From NCBI RefSeq assembly GCF_002891295.1, contig NZ_LGUI01000009.1, positions 372,001 to 436,000 on the forward strand: a stretch of 64,000 nucleotides of DNA. Reading direction: 5' to 3'. This stretch comes from Streptomyces eurocidicus. Its GTDB lineage: Bacteria; Actinomycetota; Actinomycetes; Streptomycetales; Streptomycetaceae. Under the pieces are notes generated by a model that saw nothing but the letters and a program-made list of their open reading frames with translations, was not told the DNA's origin and did not search any database. Shown one piece after another: positions 47,830-56,082 of this stretch (the first letter of the stretch is position 1; every line of letters begins with the position of its first letter). Both the position numbers and the translations under genes were made by a program.

Positions 47830-50766
47830 TCAGCTGCCGTTGAGCGGGATCACCCCGGTGCGCTCGGCGGGCGTCTTGCCGCGCAGCGCCTTGCGGAGGG
47901 CGCCGACGACGTCCTGCGGCGTGACGGCCGTCTTGCTGCCGTCACCGCGCTGGATGGTGACACCGGCGAACTTGGTGCCGTAGAGCTCCTTGAGCGCTTC
48001 GAGGTTGTAGTTCTCGACGAGCCGGCCGTTGACCTCCTTGACCGAGAGGATCTTCGGCAGCGAGCGGTCCGGACCGAACTGGATGCTGTGGAGCGGGTCG
48101 GTCTGGACGGTGACGAGGCCCGACATCGCGGGCTTCGCGAACTCGTTCATCACCCGGTCGACCTCGGCCTTGCCGACCTTCGGCTGCTGCTGGGCGCTGG
48201 GCAGCTCGACGGTCTTGTTCTCGCCCGTGGCCGCGCGGTCGCGGTACGCCTGGGCGACGGCGTCCACGGCCTTGTCGGTGTCCAGGCCGACGTACGGCTT
48301 GCCGTAGACGGCCACGGCCTTGCCGGGCTCGAAGGTGATCGTGCCGTCCTTGGCGCCGCCCGCCTCGCCGGCCAGCGTCTTCAGCGCCGCCGCGATCTTC
48401 TCCTCGTCGGCGCCGATGGTCGCCTCGGCCGTGTGGGTGCCGCCGATGAGCGAGGGGATGACCGTCAGCGGGTTGTAGTCCCGGCCGGCCACCGCGCGCA
48501 CGGTGGCCTGGGTGTCGATCGACAGCCCCGCGACGGACGGCTTGAGCTCCGCCTCCTTGCCCCCGATGGAGACCTTGAGCGGCGCCGTGGCACGGTCGCC
48601 GAGCGCGGAGTCGAGCTTCTGCACGGCCTGCTCCTTGGAGCTGCCGCCGATGCCGACGCCGAGCACGGTGGTGCCGTTGGGCACGTCCGCGTGGTCGAGC
48701 AGCAGGCCCGCGCCGTAGGCGACGCCGACCAGCGCCACGAGGGCGCCGCCCAGCAGGACGACCTTGGAGCGGCCCTTCTTCTTCGCGGCCTTCTTGGGGG
48801 CGCTCTTGGCGGCCGGGGCCGCCGGGGCCGGGGCCGGGACCGCGGCACCGGGAGCGGGCACCTTGGGCTTGGGCACGGCCACGCGGGGCGCCCCGCTGTC
48901 GACCGGGCCGGCCTTCTTGCCGGGGCCCGGCGGCGGGACCACGGGCACACCGCTGACGAGCGTCTCGGACGTCCCGCCGGGCGCGGCGGGAGCCTTCTGG
49001 CCGCCCTTCTTGCCACCCTTGCCGCCGCCCTTGGGCGCCTTGGGGGCCTTCGTCTGCTGCGGGCCGTTCCCGGGCGCCTGGGCGCCCTGCGGGCCGCGCG
49101 GCGCCGACTGGGCGCCGACGGGCGGCGCGGGGACGCGCGGAACGCCCTCGCGCGGGGTGTCCGTACGCCCGGGGGCGAACGCGGCACCGCCCGGCGTGCC
49201 GCCGGGGAAGGCGTTCCCCTGGCCCGCGGTGGGCGCGGGGAACTGCTGCGTGGTGTCCGGGGCGCCGGTCCACGGCGCGGCGCCGGCCGAGGCGCCGGGG
49301 CCCGGCGGCGGCACGGCGGGCGTGGCCTGCGGGGTGCCCGCCACGACGGGGTTGGTGCCCGTTGCCATAGGGGCCATGGGGTCGCCGGCCCACGGGGCGG
49401 GCGTGGTGCCCGTCGTGGACGCGTCGGCGGGGCCGCCCGGCCACGGGGTCGAGCCGGTGGTGCCCGAGGCGGAGGCGCCGCCCGGCCAGTCGTCGGTCTG
49501 CGCGCCGGAGCCGCGGGGCGTGGCGGTGTCGGGCTGCCACGGGGTCGTGCCCGTGGTGCCCGAGGCGGAGGCGCCGCCCGGCCAGTCGTCGACCGGCTTC
49601 GGGGCGCTCTGAGGGGCACCCTGAGAGGCACCCTGAGAGGCACCCTGAGAGGCAGAGGCCACGCCGGAGGGCGCGCCCTGCCACGGCGTCGTCCCCGTCG
49701 TGGAGGCCGACGGGCCGGTCGGCCAGTCGTCCACGGGAGCGGCCGGGGCGGCGGCCGCGGCGTCGGCGGGCCACGGGGTCGCGCTCGTCGTCGAGGGACC
49801 GGCCGGCCAGTCGTCCACGTGACCGGCGGGGGTCTCCGCCTGCCAGGGCGTGGTGCCGGTGGTGCCCGAGGCGGAGGCGCCGCCCGGCCAGTCGTCGACC
49901 GGGCCGGCGGGGCGCCGTTCGCCCGTGCCGGCGGTGCCGTCGGCGGGCCACGGCGTCGCGCTCGTCGTCGAGGAGCCGCCGGGCCAGTCGTCGGTCCGGG
50001 CGGCGGAGGTGTCGGGCTGCCAGGGCGTGGTGCCCGTGGTGCCCGAGGCGGCGCCGGGCCAGTCGTCGGCCGGCTGCGGAGTGCCGTGGGGGTCCGAGGG
50101 CATGCCGGAGGACGCGTCCTGCCACGGCGTGGTGCCCGTCACCGAACCCGACGGGCCGGTCGGCCAGTCGTCCACCGGGGCGGCCGGAGCCGCGGGCGGC
50201 GGGGTCGACTTCTGGGTGGGCCGCTGCGGGAGGGGCGGCACCGAGGCGTCGCCGGACGTCTGCGGACGGCGGCCCGCGGCGGGGGGCGGCGTGCCCGGGG
50301 AGGACTTGCGCGGGGCGAACCAGTCGCTGGTCTTGTCCTTCGACGCCGGGCGCTCGGCCTCCTGCTGACGGGCCGGGGCCGGCTCGGGGCGCCGGGGCAG
50401 GGCGGGCTTGCCCTCGCCGCCCTGGCGCGCGGCCGTGCCGGAGCCTGCCGTCTGACCGCTCCCGGCGGCCGCCTGCGGGGCGGGCACGGCGGCGGGGCCC
50501 GGGGCGGCGGCACCCGGCTCGTCGCCGACGGGGGTGCGCATGATGACCGGCGGAATGGGCCGCGAACCCGGGATGTTGATGCGGATCCGCGTCGTCAGCG
50601 TGGTCTCGGTCTTCTGCTCTTCCGGCTTCGGCGCCATGGCCTGCTCCTCGCTGACGCCACCGTCTGCGGACGGCTGGCGGGTTCCGTACGGCGGGGTCCC
50701 CGAGGGGTACGCGGCGCCACCGCGGCCCTGGGGCCCGGAGGACGAACTGTCAGATTCACGGCTCAA
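47830..50766 (-). CDS. Large Trp-repeat membrane protein with extracytoplasmic PG-binding-like domains
   Basis: 978 residues from a TTG with GGGAGAA upstream. Residues 1-660 are low-complexity Pro/Ala/Gly/Thr sequence with eight repeats of DDWPxG...TTPW between about 195 and 440 and a Lys-rich stretch before the membrane. One helix (VVLLGGALVALVGVAYGAGLLL) lies near 669-690. The C-terminal 290 residues hold two copies of a domain like PF12229 (GTTVLGVGIGGSSKEQAVQKLDSALGDRATAPLKVSIGG; later EKIAAALKTLAG ... TITFEPGKAV), usually found before VanW domains, but no VanW is present. Likely an envelope scaffold; role unknown. Confidence 0.85.
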   Translation of the reverse strand: MSRESDSSSSGPQGRGGAAYPSGTPPYGTRQPSADGGVSEEQAMAPKPEEQKTETTLTTRIRINIPGSRPIPPVIMRTPVGDEPGAAAPGPAAVPAPQAAAGSGQTAGSGTAARQGGEGKPALPRRPEPAPARQQEAERPASKDKTSDWFAPRKSSPGTPPPAAGRRPQTSGDASVPPLPQRPTQKSTPPPAAPAAPVDDWPTGPSGSVTGTTPWQDASSGMPSDPHGTPQPADDWPGAASGTTGTTPWQPDTSAARTDDWPGGSSTTSATPWPADGTAGTGERRPAGPVDDWPGGASASGTTGTTPWQAETPAGHVDDWPAGPSTTSATPWPADAAAAAPAAPVDDWPTGPSASTTGTTPWQGAPSGVASASQGASQGASQGAPQSAPKPVDDWPGGASASGTTGTTPWQPDTATPRGSGAQTDDWPGGASASGTTGSTPWPGGPADASTTGTTPAPWAGDPMAPMATGTNPVVAGTPQATPAVPPPGPGASAGAAPWTGAPDTTQQFPAPTAGQGNAFPGGTPGGAAFAPGRTDTPREGVPRVPAPPVGAQSAPRGPQGAQAPGNGPQQTKAPKAPKGGGKGGKKGGQKAPAAPGGTSETLVSGVPVVPPPGPGKKAGPVDSGAPRVAVPKPKVPAPGAAVPAPAPAAPAAKSAPKKAAKKKGRSKVVLLGGALVALVGVAYGAGLLLDHADVPNGTTVLGVGIGGSSKEQAVQKLDSALGDRATAPLKVSIGGKEAELKPSVAGLSIDTQATVRAVAGRDYNPLTVIPSLIGGTHTAEATIGADEEKIAAALKTLAGEAGGAKDGTITFEPGKAVAVYGKPYVGLDTDKAVDAVAQAYRDRAATGENKTVELPSAQQQPKVGKAEVDRVMNEFAKPAMSGLVTVQTDPLHSIQFGPDRSLPKILSVKEVNGRLVENYNLEALKELYGTKFAGVTIQRGDGSKTAVTPQDVVGALRKALRGKTPAERTGVIPLNGS
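49440..50180 (-). repeat. Coding repeats for the DDWP...TPW motif
   Basis: Eight in-frame repeats of 25-45 codons, each with DDWP(G/T/A)G and TPW(Q/P) about 11-14 residues apart. A 12-nt direct repeat (CACCCTGAGAGG-type, three copies, about 49618-49655) codes for SQGASQGAS. Length variation among strains is likely. Confidence 0.85.
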
Positions 50767-50943
50767 AGCAGGTTCTCCCGGTTAGCTCCGCCGCCCGTCA
50801 TGACCTCGTTCGGGCGGCTCGGCGGCGCGCACCACCATACTGGGCACCACGGACGCGTACTTGACGGCTGCCGGATCGGCCCGTCGGCGAGGAGCGCGGG
50901 GCGGGTCCGCGCGCCTCGGACCGGTCAGGCAGAAATCGTCACG

Positions 50944-51333
50944 TCACTTGGCAAGTCGGACTGGGGAACCGTCCGGTTGCGGCAGTTTCGGGAGCGTGGC
51001 ACACATCACAGCTACGGCCATCCCGCCCAGCAGGAAGGCGTAGGAGCCCAGTCCGGCGCCGAGGAGGAAGTCGCCCTCCGGCCGGCTGTCGGTCATCAGC
51101 AGCACCGCGGCGAGCCAGCCCGCGCCGGGGGCCGCCCCGCCGAGCCGGGTGCGGGCGGCGGTGAGCCCGCCGTAGCAGAGGCCCGCGAGGGCGAGCAGGG
51201 CGAGCGTCAACCCGCCGGGGAACCAGCCCGCTTGCACCAGGCCGCCGGCGATGCCCACCAGGGCGCCGAGGACGGCCAGGGCGGCGTACAGGGCGAGGCG
51301 GCCGACGGCGAGCGGCGCCGCCATGCCCGTCAC
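50944..51333 (-). CDS. DUF6113 family membrane protein
   Basis: 129 residues, four predicted membrane helices (ALYAALAVLGALVGIAGGLVQ, LALLALAGLCYGGLTAA, GWLAAVLLM, FLLGAGLGSYAFLLGGMAVAVMC) with a short basic/Pro tail. The GTG start overlaps the mshB stop codon as GTGA, so it is coupled to mshB; a membrane protein in the same place follows mshB in mycobacteria (Rv1171). Function unknown; a link to mycothiol is suggested only by this coupling. Confidence 0.82.
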   Translation of the reverse strand: MTGMAAPLAVGRLALYAALAVLGALVGIAGGLVQAGWFPGGLTLALLALAGLCYGGLTAARTRLGGAAPGAGWLAAVLLMTDSRPEGDFLLGAGLGSYAFLLGGMAVAVMCATLPKLPQPDGSPVRLAK

Positions 51334-52223
51334 GCGTCCACCCCGGCGAACAGGTCGTCCTCGCGGGGCGCGGCGGCGCGGCCGCGGACGAGCTTGTAGT
51401 ACTCGTCCGGGAAGAGGGGCTGGCCCAGGTCGTTGGAGAGCGCGAAGAAGGGGCCGTCGACGGCGATCTGGGTGGCGTGGGCGCGCATCGCGGCGGCCTT
51501 CGCACCGGCGTACGCGGCACCGGCGATCACGGCCGTCACCTCCTCGTCGGGGACGACGCCGGGCACGTCGGAGGCGGTGGCGATGCCGGGGAAGGGGTCG
51601 CCGACGCCGCGCTCGCGCAACTGCGCGAAGCCCGCCTCCACCACGGAGAGCGGCACACAGTTCCAGTAGACCTTGGCGATCTCGTGGGGCTCGCCCAGGT
51701 CGCGGCGGAAGGCCGGCTCGCCCGCCAGGTCCGCGGCGCGCGTCGCGACCCGGTGCGCCTGGATGTGGTCGGGGTGGCCGTAGCCGCCCTCGGGGTCGTA
51801 GGTGACCAGGACCTGCGGCCGGACCTCGCGAATCACCTCTACGAGGGATGCGGCGGCCTCGTCCACGTCCGCCCGCCAGAAGGATCCGGGGCGGTCGTTC
51901 TGCGAGCCGCCCATCATGCCCGAGTCGCGGTAGCGCCCGGCGCCGCCGAGGAAGCGGTGGTCGGTGACGCCCAGCTCCCTCATCGCGGCGGCCAGTTCAC
52001 CGACGCGGTACGGGCCGAGGGTGTCGTCCCGGTCGGCGGTGAGGTGCGCCAGACCGGCCGGGATCACCTCGCCCTCTTCACCGAGGGTGCAGGTCACGAG
52101 GGTGACATGGGCCCCTTCGGCGGCGTATTTGGCCATGGTCGCGCCGTTGTTGATCGATTCGTCGTCCGGGTGCGCGTGCACCAGGAGCAGTCGGCGGCCG
52201 GGCAGGGCGGAACGGTCGGTCAT
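51330..52223 (-). CDS. mshB: N-acetyl-1-D-myo-inositol-2-amino-2-deoxy-alpha-D-glucopyranoside deacetylase
   Basis: 297 residues, LmbE/PIG-L fold: LVHAHPDDESINNGATMAKY with His18 and Asp21 as zinc ligands, TLVTCTLGEEGEV, FLGGAGRYRDSGMMGGSQNDRPGSFW and TYDPEGGYGHPDHIQAHRV with the third ligand. The GAGRYRDSGM block separates MshB from the related Mca amidase. It removes acetate from GlcNAc-inositol, the second committed step of mycothiol synthesis in the cytoplasm. TAGGCT lies 6 nt before the ATG without a ribosome site, so it is probably leaderless. Confidence 0.95.
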   Translation of the reverse strand: MTDRSALPGRRLLLVHAHPDDESINNGATMAKYAAEGAHVTLVTCTLGEEGEVIPAGLAHLTADRDDTLGPYRVGELAAAMRELGVTDHRFLGGAGRYRDSGMMGGSQNDRPGSFWRADVDEAAASLVEVIREVRPQVLVTYDPEGGYGHPDHIQAHRVATRAADLAGEPAFRRDLGEPHEIAKVYWNCVPLSVVEAGFAQLRERGVGDPFPGIATASDVPGVVPDEEVTAVIAGAAYAGAKAAAMRAHATQIAVDGPFFALSNDLGQPLFPDEYYKLVRGRAAAPREDDLFAGVDA

Positions 52224-52229
52224 GGGGAC

Positions 52230-52235
52230 AGCCTA
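52230..52235 (-). promoter_or_regulatory. Leaderless -10 hexamer for mshB
   Basis: TAGGCT, 6 nt (GTCCCC), ATG at 52223. Confidence 0.6.
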
Positions 52236-52322
52236 CGAGCACACCGGGCGGCGCGCGGAGCCACCGGGCGCCGCCCGGCCGGTCCGCCGTGCGGACCCCG
52301 CCGGGGCCCGCGCGGCGGACCG

Positions 52323-52517
52323 TCAGAACTTGATGTTGCTGATCATCCCGGTCACGCTCGACGTGAGGCTGTGCAGCGTCGGAGCGATCGACGAGCTTGA
52401 GAGATAGAAGCCCAGCAACACACAGACCGCGGCGTGGCCCGCCTTCAGTCCGGACTTCCGGACCAGCAGGAAGACGATGATCGCCAGCAGCACCACCGCC
52501 GAAATCGAGAGTGCCAC
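52323..52517 (-). CDS. Small membrane protein, 64 residues
   Basis: GTG start with a strong AGGAGGTG site. One or two hydrophobic segments (SISAVVLLAIIVFLLV and AAVCVLLGFYLSSSSIA) joined by a basic turn RKSGLKAGH, then a polar tail TLHSLTSSVTGMISNIKF. It is lower in GC than its neighbours. Small proteins of this type recur in Streptomyces, but I know no function. It lies upstream of mshB on the same strand but mshB has its own promoter. Confidence 0.75.
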   Translation of the reverse strand: MALSISAVVLLAIIVFLLVRKSGLKAGHAAVCVLLGFYLSSSSIAPTLHSLTSSVTGMISNIKF

Positions 52518-52691
52518 AGCGGTTCACCTCCAGGAACGCGCGGTCGGACGGACAACGAACGAGCGGCACACCGGATGCCGCTCGGGACTTACTCACCTAT
52601 GCGTCAGTGATCATAACTTTCCGCTGCCCGGACATCACTCGGTGCACAGGAGCAAATCCGGGGCGCACGGCGACTTCTCGCCGCCCCGCAA

Positions 52692-52697
52692 TAGGCT
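52692..52697 (+). promoter_or_regulatory. Leaderless -10 hexamer for the S9 peptidase gene
   Basis: TAGGCT, 6 nt (CCACGC), ATG at 52704. No ribosome site. Confidence 0.6.
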
Positions 52698-52703
52698 CCA
52701 CGC

Positions 52704-54824
52704 ATGACCGGACAGCTCTCGTTCCCTCGGCAGCAAGCCCGTACACAACGTTTCTCCCTCGGCGCGCCGCGCGCGTTCACGGTGTCGCCGGACGGCGCGC
52801 GTGTCGCGTTCCTGCGCTCCCGCTCGGGCACCGACCGGGCGGGGGTGCTGTGGGTCCTCGACCTCGACGACGGGCGGGAGCGCCCCGCGGCCGATCCCGC
52901 CCTGCTCCTGGGCGGCGCCGACGAGGAGCTGTCCGCCGAGGAGCGGGCCCGCCGCGAACGCAGCCGCGAAGGCTCGGCCGGCATCGTGGGGTACGCCGTG
53001 GACAGCGCCGTGGAGTGGGCGGCGTTCGCCCTGTCCGGGCGGCTGTTCGTGGCCGAGCTGCGCGGCGGCACCGCCCGTGAACTGGTCGTCCCCGGCCCGG
53101 TGGTCGACCCGCGGCCCTCGCCCGACGGCCGCCGGGTGGCCTATGTGACGCGCGGCGCGCTGCGCGTGGTCGAGGCGGACGGCGGCGGCGACCGGGCCCT
53201 GGCCGAGCCGGAGGGCGCCACCGTCACCTGGGGCCTGGCGGAGTTCGCCGCCGCCGAGGAGATGGGCCGCTCGCGGGGCTTCTGGTGGGCGCCGGACGGG
53301 GAGTCGCTGCTGGTGGCGCGGGCGGACGAGGCGCCGGTGAGCAGCTGGTGGATCGCCGATCCCGCGCATCCGGACCGGGCGCCCGCCCAGGTCCGCTACC
53401 CGGCGGCGGGCACCGCCAACGCGGAGGTGTCGCTGGCCCTGCTGGGCCTGGACGGCAGCCGTAAGGACGTCGAGTGGGACCGTGAGCGCTATCCGTACCT
53501 GGCGCGCGTGCACTGGTCGGCGGCCGGTCCGCCGCTGCTGCTGGCCCAGTCACGCGACCAGCGCAGCCAGGTGTACCTCACCGTGGACACCGCGACGGGC
53601 GGCACGCGCGTGCTGCGCGTGGAGGAGGACGCAAAGTGGCTGGATCTTTTCCCCGGGGCGCCCGTGTGGAACCCGGACGGGCGACTCGTACGCATCGCCG
53701 ACGAGGGTGACGCGCGGGTCCTGATGGTGGACGACCGGGCGTCGACGGGGCCGCGGTTGCATGTGCGGGCGGTGCTGGACGCCGGGGCGGAGGACGTGCT
53801 GGTATCGGCGTCCGCCGGCCCGGAGGCGGCGGATCCGGAGACCGGCGAGACCCATGTCTACCGCGTCGGCGAGCGGGGCGTGGAGCGGCTCTCCGAGGGG
53901 CCGGGTTGGCACTCGGCGGTGCGCTGCGGGACGGTGACCGTGCTGGTCTCCACCTCACCGGAGCGCAGCGGAGCCCTCGTTCGGGTCCTGCGCGACGGCG
54001 TACGGGCGGCCACGATTCCCTCGTACGCGCAGGAGCCCGTGTTGACCGCCCGCGCGCGCCTGACGGAGGCGGGCGCGCGCCGCATCCCGTGCGCCGTGCT
54101 GCTGCCGACGGGTTACCGGGAGGGCGACGGGCCGCTGCCGGTGCTGATGGACCCCTACGGCGGGCCGCACGGGCCGCGGGTGGTCGCCGCGCAGAACGCC
54201 CATCTGACCTCGCAGTGGTTCGCCGACCAGGGGTTCGCGGTGGTCGTGGCCGACGGGCGCGGCACGCCGCACCGCTCGCCGGGCTGGGAGAAGGCCGTCC
54301 GGGACGACTTCGCGGGCGTCACCCTGGACGACCAGGTCGAGGCCGTGCGGGCGCTGGCCGAGGACTTCCCGCTGGACCTCGGCCGGGTGGCGATCCGCGG
54401 CTGGTCGTACGGCGGCTATCTCGCGGCGCTGGCGGTGCTGCGCCGCCCGGACGTCTTCCACGCGGGGATCGCGGGCGCGCCGGTCACGGACTGGCGGCTG
54501 TACGACACGCACTACACGGAGCGCTATCTGGGCCACCCGGAGCGGCAGCCGGCGGTGTACGCGCGCAATTCCCTGGTCACCGACGAGGGGCTGTCCGGGG
54601 CGGCGGCGGAGCACCGGCCGCTGATGGTGATCCACGGGCTGGCGGACGACAACGTGGTCGCGGCGCACACGCTGCGGCTGTCCTCGGCGCTGCTCGCGGA
54701 CGGCCGGCCGCACGAGGTGCTGCCGCTGTCGGGGGTGACGCACATGACCCCGCAGGAGCAGGTCGCGGAGAACGTACTGCTGCTCCAAGTCGATTTCCTC
54801 AAGCGGTCACTGGGGCTGTCCTGA
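52704..54824 (+). CDS. S9 family prolyl oligopeptidase (dipeptidyl-peptidase IV-like)
   Basis: 706 residues. An N-terminal beta-propeller (PDGARVAFLRSRSGTDRAGVLWVLDLDDG, SPDGRRVAYVTRGALRVVEADGG) includes EFAAAEEMGRSRGFWWAPDGE, with the Glu pair that anchors substrate N-termini in DPP IV. The alpha/beta hydrolase domain has Ser568 in GWSYGGYLAAL, Asp648 or 649 in HGLADDNV and His680 in GVTHMTPQEQ. It should remove dipeptides from peptide N-termini in the cytoplasm; there is no signal peptide. It lies directly ahead of an oligopeptide import operon, a sensible partner for imported peptides. Confidence 0.93.
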   Translation: MTGQLSFPRQQARTQRFSLGAPRAFTVSPDGARVAFLRSRSGTDRAGVLWVLDLDDGRERPAADPALLLGGADEELSAEERARRERSREGSAGIVGYAVDSAVEWAAFALSGRLFVAELRGGTARELVVPGPVVDPRPSPDGRRVAYVTRGALRVVEADGGGDRALAEPEGATVTWGLAEFAAAEEMGRSRGFWWAPDGESLLVARADEAPVSSWWIADPAHPDRAPAQVRYPAAGTANAEVSLALLGLDGSRKDVEWDRERYPYLARVHWSAAGPPLLLAQSRDQRSQVYLTVDTATGGTRVLRVEEDAKWLDLFPGAPVWNPDGRLVRIADEGDARVLMVDDRASTGPRLHVRAVLDAGAEDVLVSASAGPEAADPETGETHVYRVGERGVERLSEGPGWHSAVRCGTVTVLVSTSPERSGALVRVLRDGVRAATIPSYAQEPVLTARARLTEAGARRIPCAVLLPTGYREGDGPLPVLMDPYGGPHGPRVVAAQNAHLTSQWFADQGFAVVVADGRGTPHRSPGWEKAVRDDFAGVTLDDQVEAVRALAEDFPLDLGRVAIRGWSYGGYLAALAVLRRPDVFHAGIAGAPVTDWRLYDTHYTERYLGHPERQPAVYARNSLVTDEGLSGAAAEHRPLMVIHGLADDNVVAAHTLRLSSALLADGRPHEVLPLSGVTHMTPQEQVAENVLLLQVDFLKRSLGLS

Positions 54825-54843
54825 CCGCTTGAGGAGTGAGGTG

Positions 54844-54882
54844 CGCGGCGTGCCGGGCAGGCTCTCTGTCAAGCACGCCGCG
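54844..54882 (+). terminator. Possible terminator after the S9 peptidase gene
   Basis: CGCGGCGTGC and GCACGCCGCG pair perfectly over 10 bp across a 19-nt loop, 20 nt after the stop. The remaining gap to 55044 is leader of the transporter operon and lower in GC. Confidence 0.45.
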
Positions 54883-55044
54883 TCGTCGATCTGCACAACC
54901 TTCGCTCAAGAAGGCGAGGGGGGCCGCCTCTTCCGCGCAGCCCTCTTGACTGGGCCGTGAATCCATTGCGAAAGTCCGCTCAACCCATCGCGTGACCGGC
55001 GTCCGCGAGCGGTCGACAAGACGACAGTGCGGGGGATTTACGCG

Positions 55045-56022
55045 ATGACGAGTACTTCCCGGTTAGCTGTGACGCAAACAGAGCTGGCAGGCCGTTCACC
55101 CGGACAGCTGATGTGGCGGCGCTTCAAACGTGACCGTTCCGGGGTAGTTTCCGCATACATCGTGGCGTTCTTCTTTCTCGTCGCCGTGACGGCACCGCTT
55201 CTGTCGAAGGTCTACGGGAAGAATCCGACCGAGACCTACGGGCTGGACGAGACGGGTCTGCTCAATGAGTTCGGTTACCCGGTGGCGCCGAACGGCGGGA
55301 TTTCCGGGCGTTTCTGGTTCGGCGTCGAGCCCACCCTGGGCCGGGACGTCCTGACCCAGCTGGTCTACGGAATCCGTACCTCCCTGCTCATCGCGACCGC
55401 CGCGACCGTCCTGTGCGTACTGACCGGCGTCCTGGTCGGCGTGACGGCCGGCTACATCGGCGGCCGCACCGATTATCTGCTCGGCAGGTTCATCGACCTG
55501 CTGCTGGCCTTCCCCTCCCAGCTGTCGTTCATCGCCTTCACACCGGTGGTCTATTCGCTCTTCGTCAGCCCGGGGAAGGAGACCCCGACCTCGCTGCGGG
55601 TGCTCACCCTGATCCTGGTGCTCTGGGTGCTGGGCTGGATGGGGATGGCCCGGCTGCTGCGCGGCCAGGTGCTGAGCCTGCGGGAGCGGGAGTTCGTCGA
55701 GGCCGCGAAGGTCACCGGGGCGTCACCCTGGCGGATCATCCGCAAGGAGCTGCTGCCCAACCTCTGGACGCCGATCCTGGTGCAGTCGACGCTGATGCTG
55801 CCGTCGGTCGTGACCATCGAGGCGGGCCTGTCCTTCATCGGCGTCGGCATCCTGGAGCCCACCCCCGACTGGGGGCGGATGTTCGCCAACGGCGCCCATT
55901 ACTACGAGAGCGACATCACCTACATCTTCTTCCCCGGCCTCGCGATGATCATTTTCGTGGTCGCCTTCAACCTGCTCGGGGACTCCGTCCGGGACGCCTT
56001 CGACCCCCGGACCACCCGCTGA
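55045..56022 (+). CDS. Oligopeptide ABC transporter permease (OppC/DppC type)
   Basis: 325 residues from an ATG with CGGGGGA about 9 nt upstream. N-terminal OppC-like segment (SPGQLMWRRFKRDRSGVVSAYIVAFFFLVAVTAPLL), a large external loop, then the transport core with IRTSLLIATAATVLCVLTGVLVGV and the EAA loop (REREFVEAAKVTGASPWRIIRKELLPNLWTPILV). Forms the membrane channel with the OppB-type protein at 57977. First gene of a five-gene operon with unusual order: C-type permease, binding protein, B-type permease, two ATPases. Confidence 0.94.
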   Translation: MTSTSRLAVTQTELAGRSPGQLMWRRFKRDRSGVVSAYIVAFFFLVAVTAPLLSKVYGKNPTETYGLDETGLLNEFGYPVAPNGGISGRFWFGVEPTLGRDVLTQLVYGIRTSLLIATAATVLCVLTGVLVGVTAGYIGGRTDYLLGRFIDLLLAFPSQLSFIAFTPVVYSLFVSPGKETPTSLRVLTLILVLWVLGWMGMARLLRGQVLSLREREFVEAAKVTGASPWRIIRKELLPNLWTPILVQSTLMLPSVVTIEAGLSFIGVGILEPTPDWGRMFANGAHYYESDITYIFFPGLAMIIFVVAFNLLGDSVRDAFDPRTTR

Positions 56023-56082
56023 GAACGGCGCACGGCCGACAGAGCAGAACCGGACACCGACGACAGGCAGGTGCATCGACCC

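Noticed and set aside
47788..51399. A 1203-codon plus-strand frame
   Set aside because: Antisense to the Trp-repeat protein and DUF6113; composition is only Gly/Arg/Ala-rich shadow sequence.
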